Below are positions 1-8,213 of a stretch of DNA of 64,000 bases, one piece after another. This DNA is from Opitutales bacterium. Lineage in GTDB: Bacteria; Verrucomicrobiota; Verrucomicrobiia; Opitutales; JABSRG01. The stretch is from contig JANQKZ010000001.1 in assembly GCA_028280845.1 (NCBI GenBank), forward strand, positions 1-64,000, read 5' to 3'. The notes below the pieces were generated by a model, which saw nothing but the letters and a program-made list of their open reading frames with translations, made no database searches and was not told the origin of the DNA. Numbering within the stretch: position 1 is the first letter of the stretch; every line of letters begins with the position of its first letter. The translations under genes and the position numbers were made by a program.

Positions 1-58
1 GGGGGTCGGAGATCGGAAGTCGGAGACCGGAAGTCGGAGGTCGGAAGTCGGAGGTGGG
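1..58. repeat. Array of degenerate 7-nt GTCGGAA units
   Basis: Roughly eight consecutive copies of a 7-base unit (GTCGGAA, GTCGGAG, ATCGGAA, ACCGGAA) run from the window edge to about position 58. The same unit recurs at 1003-1022, 3117-3195 and 35801-35890, always between genes. The rest of the gap, 59-143, shows no recognisable feature. Confidence 0.85.
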
Positions 59-143
59 AAACCACTTATGGGCACTCATGCAGGCTAATGGGAGCATACT
101 TTGTGTCTCACTCCCAGTGAGTGGTGCTCTTTGAATTCCTGGT

Positions 144-989
144 TTAATCGTGCCAGGAGCGGTAAAGGGCAATCGACGCAGTATGGTGTGGGGCAGGATC
201 ACCAGGTATCCCGAAGTTCATGTAGCCGACCGGACCGCGATAGCCATATTGTCTCAACAAGTCGTAGAAGCCTTTGATGTCGTAGTCACTTCCGGTCAGA
301 GGTTGAACGACATCACTCCAATCCCTGGATCCGGTATTGGCCTGATCCGGGGAATCTGCGCCGCTGATCACTGCGAGCCGGCAGCGCGAAATGGATTTGG
401 CTATGATTTCATCCAAGCGGTGTGTGTTGTGTGCTCGGAGCTCGTGATTGGAGAGGATGCTGGTGTATAGATTGGGCTCATTTAAACGGTCTATTAATTG
501 AAGGGTGTCTTCAACATCCAAGAGGTGATTTCGGTCATGAGGATAAAGAATGACCTCCAGGTTTACAGCTTCCGCTTCTCTACAGGCTTCGCGAACCAGT
601 TGATCGACTTCGCCGGCATCCTCGAAGTCCCCTTTGATCGCAAGCCATACGGGGACGTCTTTTGCCTGTCCCATCCGGATGACTTTTGTGAGCAGGTGGC
701 GGTGTTCCCTGTTCGCGAAGCTGTATGGAAAATAGACTCCATAAATCCGGAAGGCACCAGATTCGACCAGCGGATGGTTCAGCATGTTGTGGTAGTCGTT
801 CAGGAGGGTCTCATTCCATACGTTGGGAGCGATGCCATCGTAACCAGCCTCGTAGAGATAGTTTATCTTTTCTTCAGGGCTCCAGTCTTTAAAGCCGAAG
901 GCAAAGGCAAAAAATGGATTCATGGTTTCATCTGCATGAAGGGGTAGCAACAGGCAGGATAACAGGAGGAGGGGGCGCAGGACGGGCAT
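144..989 (-). CDS. Secreted sugar phosphate isomerase/epimerase-like TIM-barrel protein
   Basis: 281 aa. The N-terminus (MPVLRPLLLLSCLLLPLHA) is a clear signal peptide, so the protein is probably exported. The rest fits the xylose-isomerase-like TIM barrel (AP-endonuclease 2 superfamily): the early segment NYLYEAGYDGIAPNVW, a mid-chain strand EVILYPHDRNHLLDVEDTLQLID and a late YRGPVGYMNFGIPGD are typical of the barrel strands, with His, Asp and Glu residues that could bind metal. Exported members of this superfamily are common next to DUF1080 and Gfo/Idh/MocA genes in Verrucomicrobiota and Planctomycetota, where sugar isomerase or epimerase roles are suspected. It is followed in the same direction by nothing inside the window; the GH43 gene upstream (1089-2165) has the same orientation with a gap of 99 bases, so the two may be co-transcribed. 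The substrate cannot be told from sequence. Confidence 0.8.
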   Translation of the reverse strand: MPVLRPLLLLSCLLLPLHADETMNPFFAFAFGFKDWSPEEKINYLYEAGYDGIAPNVWNETLLNDYHNMLNHPLVESGAFRIYGVYFPYSFANREHRHLLTKVIRMGQAKDVPVWLAIKGDFEDAGEVDQLVREACREAEAVNLEVILYPHDRNHLLDVEDTLQLIDRLNEPNLYTSILSNHELRAHNTHRLDEIIAKSISRCRLAVISGADSPDQANTGSRDWSDVVQPLTGSDYDIKGFYDLLRQYGYRGPVGYMNFGIPGDPAPHHTASIALYRSWHD

Positions 990-1088
990 GGCATATTTTA
1001 AGGCAGAAGTCGGAAGTCAGAAACTTAAAATGGAAAGGATGGTTGAGGATTATGGTGAACCACCATCAGGCACTAAGGGGAGATGGCC

Positions 1089-2165
1089 CTATTCTTCGGG
1101 GCGCCACCATGGGGATTTGCTTTCCCATTTGGCAGGGATGCCGGTTTTGGCCAGGTGTTTGACGAAGTCGTGATCTTCCTTAGTGGGTTGAAAACGTGGG
1201 TCTTTGACGTGGAAGTGAACATCGTCTGCGGTCACTTCGATCTCGAGGGGAACCAGCCAGAGGGTCCAATCATCAGTAAATTCATGGTCGAAGGCAGTGG
1301 CCCACCAGCGCCCTGCATTGTCCTGAAAGAGGTTACCGTGTCCGGCATTTTTGATTGCCATTCTCCGTTTTCCGTAGGGCCCGCGAATATTATCGGAGAT
1401 AGCATAGTACAAGTCATAGGTGTTGGTCGGTTCATATCCGTAGCGTCCGGATGCAATCCACACATAATGATTGCCCATTTTCAGCATGAGAATGCCCTCA
1501 TAGCCCAAAGGGTGATTTCCATCGTGCTCGAGTTCCACAAAGGGCTCAGCCAAGCCGGACATATCGTCGTGCATGCGGGCGAGTTTGTCGGCCTGATACA
1601 TATAGTAAGTCGTACCATCCGGCTCCTGGTAGAGATGCCCATCGATCCCGGGGTAACCGAAGCGATCCAGGGTTTCGTAAGGTCCTTCTATATTCCCGCT
1701 TTTGCTTTTTAGCAGCCCGTGGCCGCCCCCGTTGAGGCAGTGAGGAACCCACCAGGTCTGGTTCAAGAAATGGATTTCCGGAGCCCAGACAGCCTTGGGA
1801 TTTTTGAAATCAGGGCGCTTCACCGGCTGATTAAAGTGCCAGGTGTTTTGTGGCTTTGCATTTTTGAAGAGATCCCAGACGAACCCAAGATCTTCCCATT
1901 CTGCCAGGTTTTCGCTACGCCATATCCGGATACCGATGATCTCCCCCCAATGACTCCCAGCCGTAGTTCCAGTCATATAGAAGGCGTTATCAGGTCCCCT
2001 GAAAACGAAGGGGTCACGCACCCGTTCGGTGTGGGCCTGGAAGGCGCGGTCGTGGTTGACGATATGGTTAAGCTTTTCCTCCGTGGACAGGTTAACATCC
2101 GGGAGGGCTTCGGCAAAGAGGAGGGTCGGTAAAAGCGGGAGAATAAGAATCAATCGTTTCAGCAT
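1089..2165 (-). CDS. Secreted family 43-like glycoside hydrolase
   Basis: 358 aa from the ATG at 2165. A longer in-frame ATG at 2249 exists, but the internal start gives a clean signal peptide (MLKRLILILPLLPTLLFAEA), so I prefer it. The protein reads as a five-bladed beta-propeller of the GH43 type: RVRDPFVFRGPDNAFYMTGT near the N-terminus carries the expected catalytic-base Asp, KAVWAPEIHFLNQTWW is the blade-2 signature, and GIDGHLYQEPDGTTYYMYQ and GYEGILMLK supply candidate pKa-modulating Asp and acid Glu. Family 43 enzymes mostly remove arabinose, xylose or galactose residues from plant or algal polysaccharides. Exported, probably periplasmic. It precedes the isomerase-like gene at 144-989 on the same strand. 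Subfamily and sugar specificity are unknown. Confidence 0.85.
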   Translation of the reverse strand: MLKRLILILPLLPTLLFAEALPDVNLSTEEKLNHIVNHDRAFQAHTERVRDPFVFRGPDNAFYMTGTTAGSHWGEIIGIRIWRSENLAEWEDLGFVWDLFKNAKPQNTWHFNQPVKRPDFKNPKAVWAPEIHFLNQTWWVPHCLNGGGHGLLKSKSGNIEGPYETLDRFGYPGIDGHLYQEPDGTTYYMYQADKLARMHDDMSGLAEPFVELEHDGNHPLGYEGILMLKMGNHYVWIASGRYGYEPTNTYDLYYAISDNIRGPYGKRRMAIKNAGHGNLFQDNAGRWWATAFDHEFTDDWTLWLVPLEIEVTADDVHFHVKDPRFQPTKEDHDFVKHLAKTGIPAKWESKSPWWRPEE

Positions 2166-2340
2166 AGGAATAACTAAGATGGAGAGTATCCCAACGCCAG
2201 TCTGGTCGGGTTGCCACTGAAACCGAGGATGACGGTTAGGGAAGCGCATGCGGTGGAAGTATGGAGCTCATCCTGCCGGCTGGCAGCTGGCCGAATGATT
2301 CGGTCGTTGCATGTGGGAGGTCACCGTTTAAGCTCGGGCT

Positions 2341-3111
2341 ATGCAACGCAGACACTTCCTTACTGCCTCCCTTGCCGCAGCTGCAGCCTCTCCCCTCACC
2401 GGCGCACGTCATAAACCCGTCAGTCCCCAATATTTGGAATGGATTCGTTTTGAGATCCTGAATAACTCCTCGCGTCGATCCCTGCTCAGGTTTCTGGAAG
2501 AAACGGTGATTCCGGGATTGAACAACGAGGGAATTAGCCCGGTGGGCGTTTTTCGTCCAAAATATGGGGCTCACGGGAGTGATATCTACATGCTGGTCCC
2601 GCACCCGACCATTGAGTCTTTTCTGACCGCCTGGGATAAAATGGCAGAAGTGCCGGCATATGCAGAGGTTGCGGATACCTCAATCCAAGCCCCTTTTTAT
2701 GAACGCCTAAGCTCTTCCCTCATGGTCGCCTTTTCCCATATGCCGACGGTGGAAGTGCCCGATGCCATTGCCGGAAAACCCGGTCGAATCTTTGAGTTAA
2801 GAACCTACGAAGCGCACAACATGCTCAAATTGAACCGGAAAGTAGAGATGTTCAATGAGGGCGGCGAAATCCAGATTTTCCGAGATACCGGCCTGCACCC
2901 GGTGTTCTTTGGCAAAATGTTGAGTGGAGCAAATATGCCAAATCTGACCTATATGCTGGGGTTTGAAGATATGGCCGAGCGCGATAAGAATTGGGCGACC
3001 TTCGTCAAGAGCCCGGGGTGGGCCGCGATCAAAGATCTCCCCCGGTATAAGGACACGGTTTCCGCCATCACAGATGTTATTTTGACTGCGGTTGGCCCGA
3101 GCCAGATTTAG
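2341..3111 (+). CDS. NIPSNAP-family protein with export signal
   Basis: 256 aa. The start MQRRHFLTASLAAAAASPLTGA has the RR-x-F-L pattern of a Tat signal followed by an Ala-rich hydrophobic stretch. Two NIPSNAP-like (dimeric alpha-beta barrel) repeats follow: about residues 33-130 (starting WIRFEIL) and about 155-250 (starting FELRTYEAHNMLKLNRKVEMFN, with YMLGFEDMAERDKNWATF in the middle). The FELRTY signature is typical of this family. Exported NIPSNAP proteins are frequent in Planctomycetota and Verrucomicrobiota, but their biochemical role is not settled. It is divergent from the GH43 gene, with 175 bases between the two starts. Confidence 0.85.
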   Translation: MQRRHFLTASLAAAAASPLTGARHKPVSPQYLEWIRFEILNNSSRRSLLRFLEETVIPGLNNEGISPVGVFRPKYGAHGSDIYMLVPHPTIESFLTAWDKMAEVPAYAEVADTSIQAPFYERLSSSLMVAFSHMPTVEVPDAIAGKPGRIFELRTYEAHNMLKLNRKVEMFNEGGEIQIFRDTGLHPVFFGKMLSGANMPNLTYMLGFEDMAERDKNWATFVKSPGWAAIKDLPRYKDTVSAITDVILTAVGPSQI

Positions 3112-3116
3112 GGGGA

Positions 3117-3195
3117 GTCAGAGATCGGAAGTCGGAAGTCGGAGGTCGGAAGTCAGAGATCGGAAGTCGGAGGTCGGAAGTCAGAGGTCGGAAGT
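3117..3195. repeat. Array of degenerate 7-nt GTCGGAA units
   Basis: About eleven tandem units of seven bases, alternating GTCGGAA, GTCGGAG, GTCAGAG and ATCGGAA. It starts a few bases after the NIPSNAP stop codon and ends before the GntP gene. The remaining bases to 3289 contain no gene that I can support. Confidence 0.9.
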
Positions 3196-3289
3196 TTGGG
3201 GGGGACTCAATTGAAATTTACATGGCTTGCAGCCTCCTTGGGCTTGCTGGTAAACTTTGCTCACCTCTGTTTGATTGCCCCTCCTTCCA

Positions 3290-4678
3290 ATGCCTGAGAT
3301 CCTCTTTGCGATAAACATGCCTCCTATTGCGGTGGCAGGAATAGCCATAGTCCTGCTGCTGCTTATGATCCTACGCTTCAAGCTGAATGCGTTTATTGCG
3401 CTACTGGTGGCCAGCATGGCGGTGGGATTGCTCTCGGATATGCCAATAACGGAGATCAACTCCAGCATCCAGGAGGGGATGGCAGGCGCGCTTGGTTTTA
3501 TTGCCACCATCGTGGGGCTGGGGGCAATTTTTGGAAAAATCCTTGAACATAGCGGCGGCACGGAAGCCCTGGCGCGGGAGTTATTGAAGCGGTTTGGGAT
3601 GGAGCGGGCTCCCTGGGCCATGGTGGTGACTGGATTCCTGGTCTCCATTCCGGTCTTTCTGGACGCCGGCCTGGTCATCCTGATCCCGGTTATATATGCG
3701 CTGACCCGGGAGTCAGGGAAACCTATCCTTTATTTTGGAATACCGCTCGTAGCGGGGATGTCGGTCACCCACTCCTTTGTCCCTCCCACCCCCGGGCCGG
3801 TGGCGGTGGCCGACCTGCTGGATGCCGATCTCGGCTGGGTCATCCTGTTGGGGGTTATCACGGGGCTTCCTACAGCCATCATCGCCGGACCGGTGTTTGG
3901 TGCATGGATTTCCAAACGGATGCCAAGCGGAGTTCCAGAGATGATGAATGAAGAAGGAGAGGCCTTGAAAGAAATGGATAGTCAGGCCCTGCCTGCGTTC
4001 TGGCTGATTTTGGGCCTCATCGGTTTACCCATCCTGATGATCCTGGCCAGTTCGATCTGTGACCTGATGGTGGATACGGGTGCGTTGGCCCAGTCCGGCT
4101 TTACCGATTTCATGATCTTTTTTGGACACCCCTTTGCAGCGCTCATTCTGGCCACGCTGCTGGCGATGTATTTTCTCGGGTTTAAGCGAGGGTCCACCAA
4201 GGAAGAGATCATGGAGATCTCAACACGAGCATTGGCTCCAGCCGGTATCATTATACTGATAACGGGCGCAGGCGGTGTGTTTAAACAAATCCTGATCGAC
4301 AGCAACGCGGCTGCGGATCTGGCCGAGGTGATGAAGGATAGCCAGCTCCCCATCATTATTTTATGTTATTTGCTCTCCGCCCTGGTTCGCGTTATTCAGG
4401 GGTCGGCCACGGTAGCCATGATCACCGCGGCGAGCCTCATGGCTCCCATCATCGACACCATGGGAGTTGAGTCTGGCCGGATGGAAACGGCCCTCTGGGC
4501 GCTTGCCATCGCAGCCGGGTCGATTATTTGTGGTCATGTGAATGACAGTGGGTTCTGGCTGCTGAACCGGTATTTTGGGCAGACCGAAAAGGAAACCCTG
4601 CAGTCGTTTACCGTGATGTTTACCCTCGTGTCCGTGGTGGGCTTTGGCTTTGTGTTTTTGTTGTCTCTATTGGTGTGA
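3290..4678 (+). CDS. GntP-family gluconate:H+ symporter
   Basis: 462 aa from the ATG at 3290; an in-frame TTG at 3275 would add five residues and is less likely. The protein is hydrophobic throughout with 12 or more predicted membrane spans. It shows GntP signatures: an N-terminal IVLLLLMILRFKLNAFIALL segment, ATIVGLGAIFGKILEHSGG, VFLDAGLVILIPVIYAL, SFVPPTPGPVAVADLL, and near the C-terminus QGSATVAMITAASLM and CGHVNDSGFWLL. These are characteristic of GntP/IdnT permeases, which import gluconate, idonate or related sugar acids with protons. Length is normal for the family. It stands ahead of a sodium symporter and a GH28 gene on the same strand, so uptake of a uronic or aldonic acid released from a pectin-like polymer is a reasonable inference. 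Confidence 0.9.
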   Translation: MPEILFAINMPPIAVAGIAIVLLLLMILRFKLNAFIALLVASMAVGLLSDMPITEINSSIQEGMAGALGFIATIVGLGAIFGKILEHSGGTEALARELLKRFGMERAPWAMVVTGFLVSIPVFLDAGLVILIPVIYALTRESGKPILYFGIPLVAGMSVTHSFVPPTPGPVAVADLLDADLGWVILLGVITGLPTAIIAGPVFGAWISKRMPSGVPEMMNEEGEALKEMDSQALPAFWLILGLIGLPILMILASSICDLMVDTGALAQSGFTDFMIFFGHPFAALILATLLAMYFLGFKRGSTKEEIMEISTRALAPAGIIILITGAGGVFKQILIDSNAAADLAEVMKDSQLPIIILCYLLSALVRVIQGSATVAMITAASLMAPIIDTMGVESGRMETALWALAIAAGSIICGHVNDSGFWLLNRYFGQTEKETLQSFTVMFTLVSVVGFGFVFLLSLLV

Positions 4679-4734
4679 GGTGTGAATTGTGAGTGTGATT
4701 GGGGGGGATTTTGAGGGGCATTCTTTTTTCATGA

Positions 4735-4757
4735 CTCGTCGGGGCGTCACGTCCTAC
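4735..4757. repeat. REP-like element, third sequence class
   Basis: CTCGTCGGGGCGTCACGTCCTAC resembles, in layout and in its CCTAC end, the REP-like elements at 19795-19817 and 50970-50992. It sits between TTTTTCATG (4725-4733) and the exact inverse CATGAAAAA (4771-4779), so the transcript can fold into a 9-bp stem around it. It lies between the GntP gene and the next symporter. Confidence 0.4.
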
Positions 4758-4828
4758 CTCAGGTAAATTCCATGAAAAAGTAGGGGGTCCTGGCATTACT
4801 GTAATATGGTGGGGTCATCGCATGGGGA

Positions 4829-4854
4829 ACGACCTGGGGGGTAGGTTAGGTCGT
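4829..4854. promoter_or_regulatory. Inverted repeat ACGACCT-N12-AGGTCGT upstream of symporter
   Basis: A perfect 7-bp inverted repeat with a 12-base spacer lies 55-80 bases before the ATG at 4909. It could be an operator for the symporter/GH28/sulfatase block. No matching regulator gene is adjacent, so this is a weak inference. Confidence 0.3.
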
Positions 4855-4908
4855 AACGGTTAACGACTGAGTTGTGCGGAAGCGCACCCTATACCCCCCT
4901 TGTCCGTT

Positions 4909-6660
4909 ATGGAAAGCGAAGCCCCTGCCAGTGTCCTTGGAGTTTATGACTACATCGCCTTTTTCGGGTATTTTATCTGTTTAAGCCTGATCGGGTACAT
5001 TGCAGGAAAACAGAAAAAAGAGACGGCGGATGATTACTTTTTGGCGGGACGGTCGCTGCCCTGGTATGTGGTGGGGAGTTCGTACATCGCGGCCAACATT
5101 TCGACGGAGCACTTTATCGGGTTGATTGGGGCGGCGGTGATCTATGGGTTATGCGTGGCCACGGGGGAATGGAGTACGGTCATTGCGTTCACCTTCCTGA
5201 TCTGGCTGTTCATTCCCTATTTATTTACCTCGAAGGTCTACACCGCACCGGAGTTTTTAGAGAAGCGCTTCAATCTGCCGATGCGGATTGTGTTTGCCGG
5301 GGTGACGTTGCTGGTCAATGTCGTAGCCTTCCTGGGCCCGGTGATCTACGGGGGTGCGTTTGTGCTGACCGAATTTTTCGGGCTCAATGAAATTGTATCT
5401 ATCATCATCATCGCGGTGCTTTCCGGGTTCTGGGCGATCTGGGGTGGTTTGCGGTCCATTGCGTTGATGGACGTATTGACCATCATGATCATGGTGTTCG
5501 GGGGTTTGAGTGTTACCTTTCTCGGGTTAATGCATCTGGGAGATGGAGAGGGGCTGGTAGCGGGAGCCGCCAAGATGCTGGAGGTCAACCGGGGCCAAGT
5601 CGCCTGGGCGGCAGAATGGATCGAGGCCAACGCGGGGAATATCCTGAAAGGCACAGGAGACGGAGGTGAGGAGTATAGCCGGATGACCCTGTTGCAGCCG
5701 CTGAATCACTACACCAATCCGTGGACACACTGGGTCTTCAGTTTCTTCTATATCGGCCTGTGGTATACGGTGATCAACCAGCACATGATCCAGAAGGTCC
5801 TGGCGGCAAAGGATATTTATCACGCGCGTATGGGGATGGTCTTTGCCAGTTATCTCAAGCTCTTACTTCCCTTCTTCGTCGTGGTGCCGGGGCTGATCTT
5901 TTTTGCCATGCAGCCGGACTTCCTGGGGTCGGGTGACTGGGCGACAATGAGTGATGCGGCCAACCGAACCTATGTCTTGATGATCAAGGAGCTGGTGCCG
6001 GTCTTCCTGGTGGGCATCCTGGTGGCGGCACTCTTTGGGGCGATCCAGTCGACCGTGTGCTCGGTGCTGAATTCAACCTCGACCGTCTTCACGATCGATT
6101 TCTACAAAATGTTCATCCACCCGCAGGCCAGTCAGCAGGATGAAGTGCGGGTCGGGCGGATCGCCGGGTTCGTCATCCTGATTCTATCTATCCTGGTGGC
6201 GGTTCTTCTGGCCACGGTGCAGAAAGTGAACCTGTTTGTCTGGATCCAGATGCTCTACGTTTTCTTTGCCCCGCCATTTTCGGCGACTTTCCTATTGGGA
6301 ACCCTGTGGCGCCGGGTGAGTGGGTTTGATGCCCTGTTGGCGAGTGTCGTGGCCTTTGGGTTTGCTATCGTCCTGAAGATTTTGGAATTCCAGGGCCTGC
6401 TGCCGGACTGGATGATTCCCTTCGCCAACCAGGGGATGCTGGTCTGGGCGGTCTGTATGGTGGTGTGCACGATTTCTACGCTGGTGACCCCGGCTCCGTC
6501 GATTGAGCAGGTATCGGAGGACCTGACTTTTGATTGGAAAAAGATGAACATGGTCGGGGGGCTGGGCGACCGCTGGTACACCAGTGTAACCCTGTGGTGG
6601 GCCCTCGCGGTGCTCATCATGTTTGGCTTTGTCTATGTCTTTTCGGTGACCCTGGCCTGA
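4909..6660 (+). CDS. Sodium:solute symporter, SGLT type
   Basis: 583 aa from the ATG at 4909; a TTG nine bases earlier is an alternative start. The hallmark ADDYFLAGRSLPWYVVGSSY followed by NISTEHFIG places it in the sodium:solute symporter family, close to the sugar-transporting SGLT branch, in which the residues after TM2 read SNIGSEHFVG-like. About 14 membrane segments are visible, matching the family's long form. It probably brings an oligosaccharide or monosaccharide across the inner membrane with Na+. The GH28 lipoprotein begins 29 bases downstream and the sulfatase overlaps that gene, so all three probably form one transcript dedicated to one substrate. Confidence 0.9.
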   Translation: MESEAPASVLGVYDYIAFFGYFICLSLIGYIAGKQKKETADDYFLAGRSLPWYVVGSSYIAANISTEHFIGLIGAAVIYGLCVATGEWSTVIAFTFLIWLFIPYLFTSKVYTAPEFLEKRFNLPMRIVFAGVTLLVNVVAFLGPVIYGGAFVLTEFFGLNEIVSIIIIAVLSGFWAIWGGLRSIALMDVLTIMIMVFGGLSVTFLGLMHLGDGEGLVAGAAKMLEVNRGQVAWAAEWIEANAGNILKGTGDGGEEYSRMTLLQPLNHYTNPWTHWVFSFFYIGLWYTVINQHMIQKVLAAKDIYHARMGMVFASYLKLLLPFFVVVPGLIFFAMQPDFLGSGDWATMSDAANRTYVLMIKELVPVFLVGILVAALFGAIQSTVCSVLNSTSTVFTIDFYKMFIHPQASQQDEVRVGRIAGFVILILSILVAVLLATVQKVNLFVWIQMLYVFFAPPFSATFLLGTLWRRVSGFDALLASVVAFGFAIVLKILEFQGLLPDWMIPFANQGMLVWAVCMVVCTISTLVTPAPSIEQVSEDLTFDWKKMNMVGGLGDRWYTSVTLWWALAVLIMFGFVYVFSVTLA

Positions 6661-6689
6661 TGCCGACTTCTCTGTATGCATATTTAGCA

Positions 6690-8213
6690 ATGAAACGATC
6701 CCTCATTCACGCTTTCCTCTTGTTGCCATTCCTGGTGATTTGCCTGTTGGCGGGTTGCTCTAAATCCGACAAAGCTCTGATGGGGCCGATTCTTGAGGTG
6801 TTTCCAGGTCCCGGTGATTTGAGTGGAGTGGAAGGCCTGGAAGGATCCACATTGTTCGCCGTGGGGGTAGAAGGACAGGACCTTTTTGTCTATCGGGGGT
6901 TTGAGCTTGAGTTTAACAAGTACGGGTTTGCGCAAAAGGGGGGACACTATACCAGCTTTGCCTTTACCCGGATGAAGCCGGAGGTCCGGATCAGGACTCG
7001 GGATCCGCTCCTGGATTTTAAGATAGAACCGGAGGTGGTGGGACTGGTGAGGCAAGTGTCGGATACCGAGATTGTGCTGTCCCTGGACGAGCCACAAAAG
7101 CTGGTCATGACGGCGCAATTTGAGGAGGGGGAAGACCAGTGGTTGGCTGTGAGCGCTGAAGCGCCAGCCTCGTTTGAAATCGATCGTGACGATCCGTCAG
7201 TTCTGGTGCTCGGCCCCGGGGTTCACGATTATGGGCGGGCCTGGGATCCCTTCGAGGGAGGGATAAAGACGCTCTACCTGGAGGGTGGGGCCGTCGTCAC
7301 GGCCACCCTGCGAGTGGTCGGAAGAGATGGGATTTCCATCCTGGGGCATGGTCTGTTTTCCCAGGCGTTTCGCCCGCATGCCAAGCAAGAGGATCCGCTG
7401 CAGACGGAATGGATGGGTAATTGCATGGGGGCGTATTTTCGGGATTGCAAGGATCTCCGCTTTGAGGGGTATGCCGTGATCAACGCGCCGAGCTATCAAC
7501 TGGAAGTAGCCAACTGTGAGAACGTCTTGATACGTAACGTGAAGCTCCTGGGTTTCGGGGAGAATAATAATGATGGAATCCACGCCTATAGTCGGAATGT
7601 GCTGATCGAGGACAGTTTGATTGCCGGGAGTGATGACCGGATCTGCATCACGGGCCTGTATGACTCCGAAGATCGGGAGATCCTGGTAAAAGCGGATCAG
7701 CAGAAGCGCATCACCGGATGTGATGTGGGCCCGATTCATATCCGGGACGTGGTCCTGTGGGGGCACCGCAACGGGGCGGATATTATGCTGACCTGGAATG
7801 GGTCCCATACCTGTGAGGATATTCTGATCGAAAACGTGAAGAGTTTAGTCAGCCGGAAGGGAGGATCTTATAAGGGCTTTGTCGGCTCCATGCATGGCGG
7901 CTCGGTCATCGTACGAGATGTGGTCATCCGGAATGCGGAGGTTTACCACAATACCTTTTTGTCCTTGCTGGTAAATCCGGCGAGCGTCTGGGGAGCGGGT
8001 GGGGGCGCCATCCGGGATGTGCTCTTTGAGAACATAAAAATTCACTCCTCCCGCGAAGCCTTGCGCCACCGGGTGCGGGGAACCAGCGCGGAGAGCAAGC
8101 TGGCCAATTTCACCTTCCGCAACGTTACCCTGGAGGATGGTTCCCTGCTGACTGGATTTGAAGGCACCAGCATCGAAGTGGGTGATTTTGTGGAGAACTT
8201 TGTTTTCGAATGA
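6690..8213 (+). CDS. GH28-like lipoprotein (polygalacturonase-type beta-helix)
   Basis: 507 aa from the ATG at 6690, where a lipoprotein signal begins (MKRSLIHAFLLLPFLVICLLAGC). The longer in-frame ORF from 6534 runs inside the symporter gene and is not credible. The body is a right-handed beta-helix: repeated strands such as LRFEGYAVINAPSYQLEVANCENVLIRNV and, at the catalytic region, NNDGIHAYSRNVLIEDSLIAGSDDRICI, which contains the NxDG and DD carboxylates expected for GH28. The usual GHG segment is replaced by GHRNGAD, so specificity or activity may differ. GH28 enzymes hydrolyse galacturonan-type backbones or rhamnosyl and xylosyl uronide bonds. The Cys at the cleavage site suggests membrane anchoring. 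The stop codon overlaps the sulfatase start. Confidence 0.85.
   Translation: MKRSLIHAFLLLPFLVICLLAGCSKSDKALMGPILEVFPGPGDLSGVEGLEGSTLFAVGVEGQDLFVYRGFELEFNKYGFAQKGGHYTSFAFTRMKPEVRIRTRDPLLDFKIEPEVVGLVRQVSDTEIVLSLDEPQKLVMTAQFEEGEDQWLAVSAEAPASFEIDRDDPSVLVLGPGVHDYGRAWDPFEGGIKTLYLEGGAVVTATLRVVGRDGISILGHGLFSQAFRPHAKQEDPLQTEWMGNCMGAYFRDCKDLRFEGYAVINAPSYQLEVANCENVLIRNVKLLGFGENNNDGIHAYSRNVLIEDSLIAGSDDRICITGLYDSEDREILVKADQQKRITGCDVGPIHIRDVVLWGHRNGADIMLTWNGSHTCEDILIENVKSLVSRKGGSYKGFVGSMHGGSVIVRDVVIRNAEVYHNTFLSLLVNPASVWGAGGGAIRDVLFENIKIHSSREALRHRVRGTSAESKLANFTFRNVTLEDGSLLTGFEGTSIEVGDFVENFVFE

Noticed and set aside
1-58. Possible CRISPR array in the 7-base repeats
   Set aside because: Units are 7 bases in direct tandem with no unique spacers, and no cas genes are present.
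6534-6689. Extended start of the GH28 gene
   Set aside because: It would overlap the end of the symporter gene; the lipoprotein signal begins at 6690.
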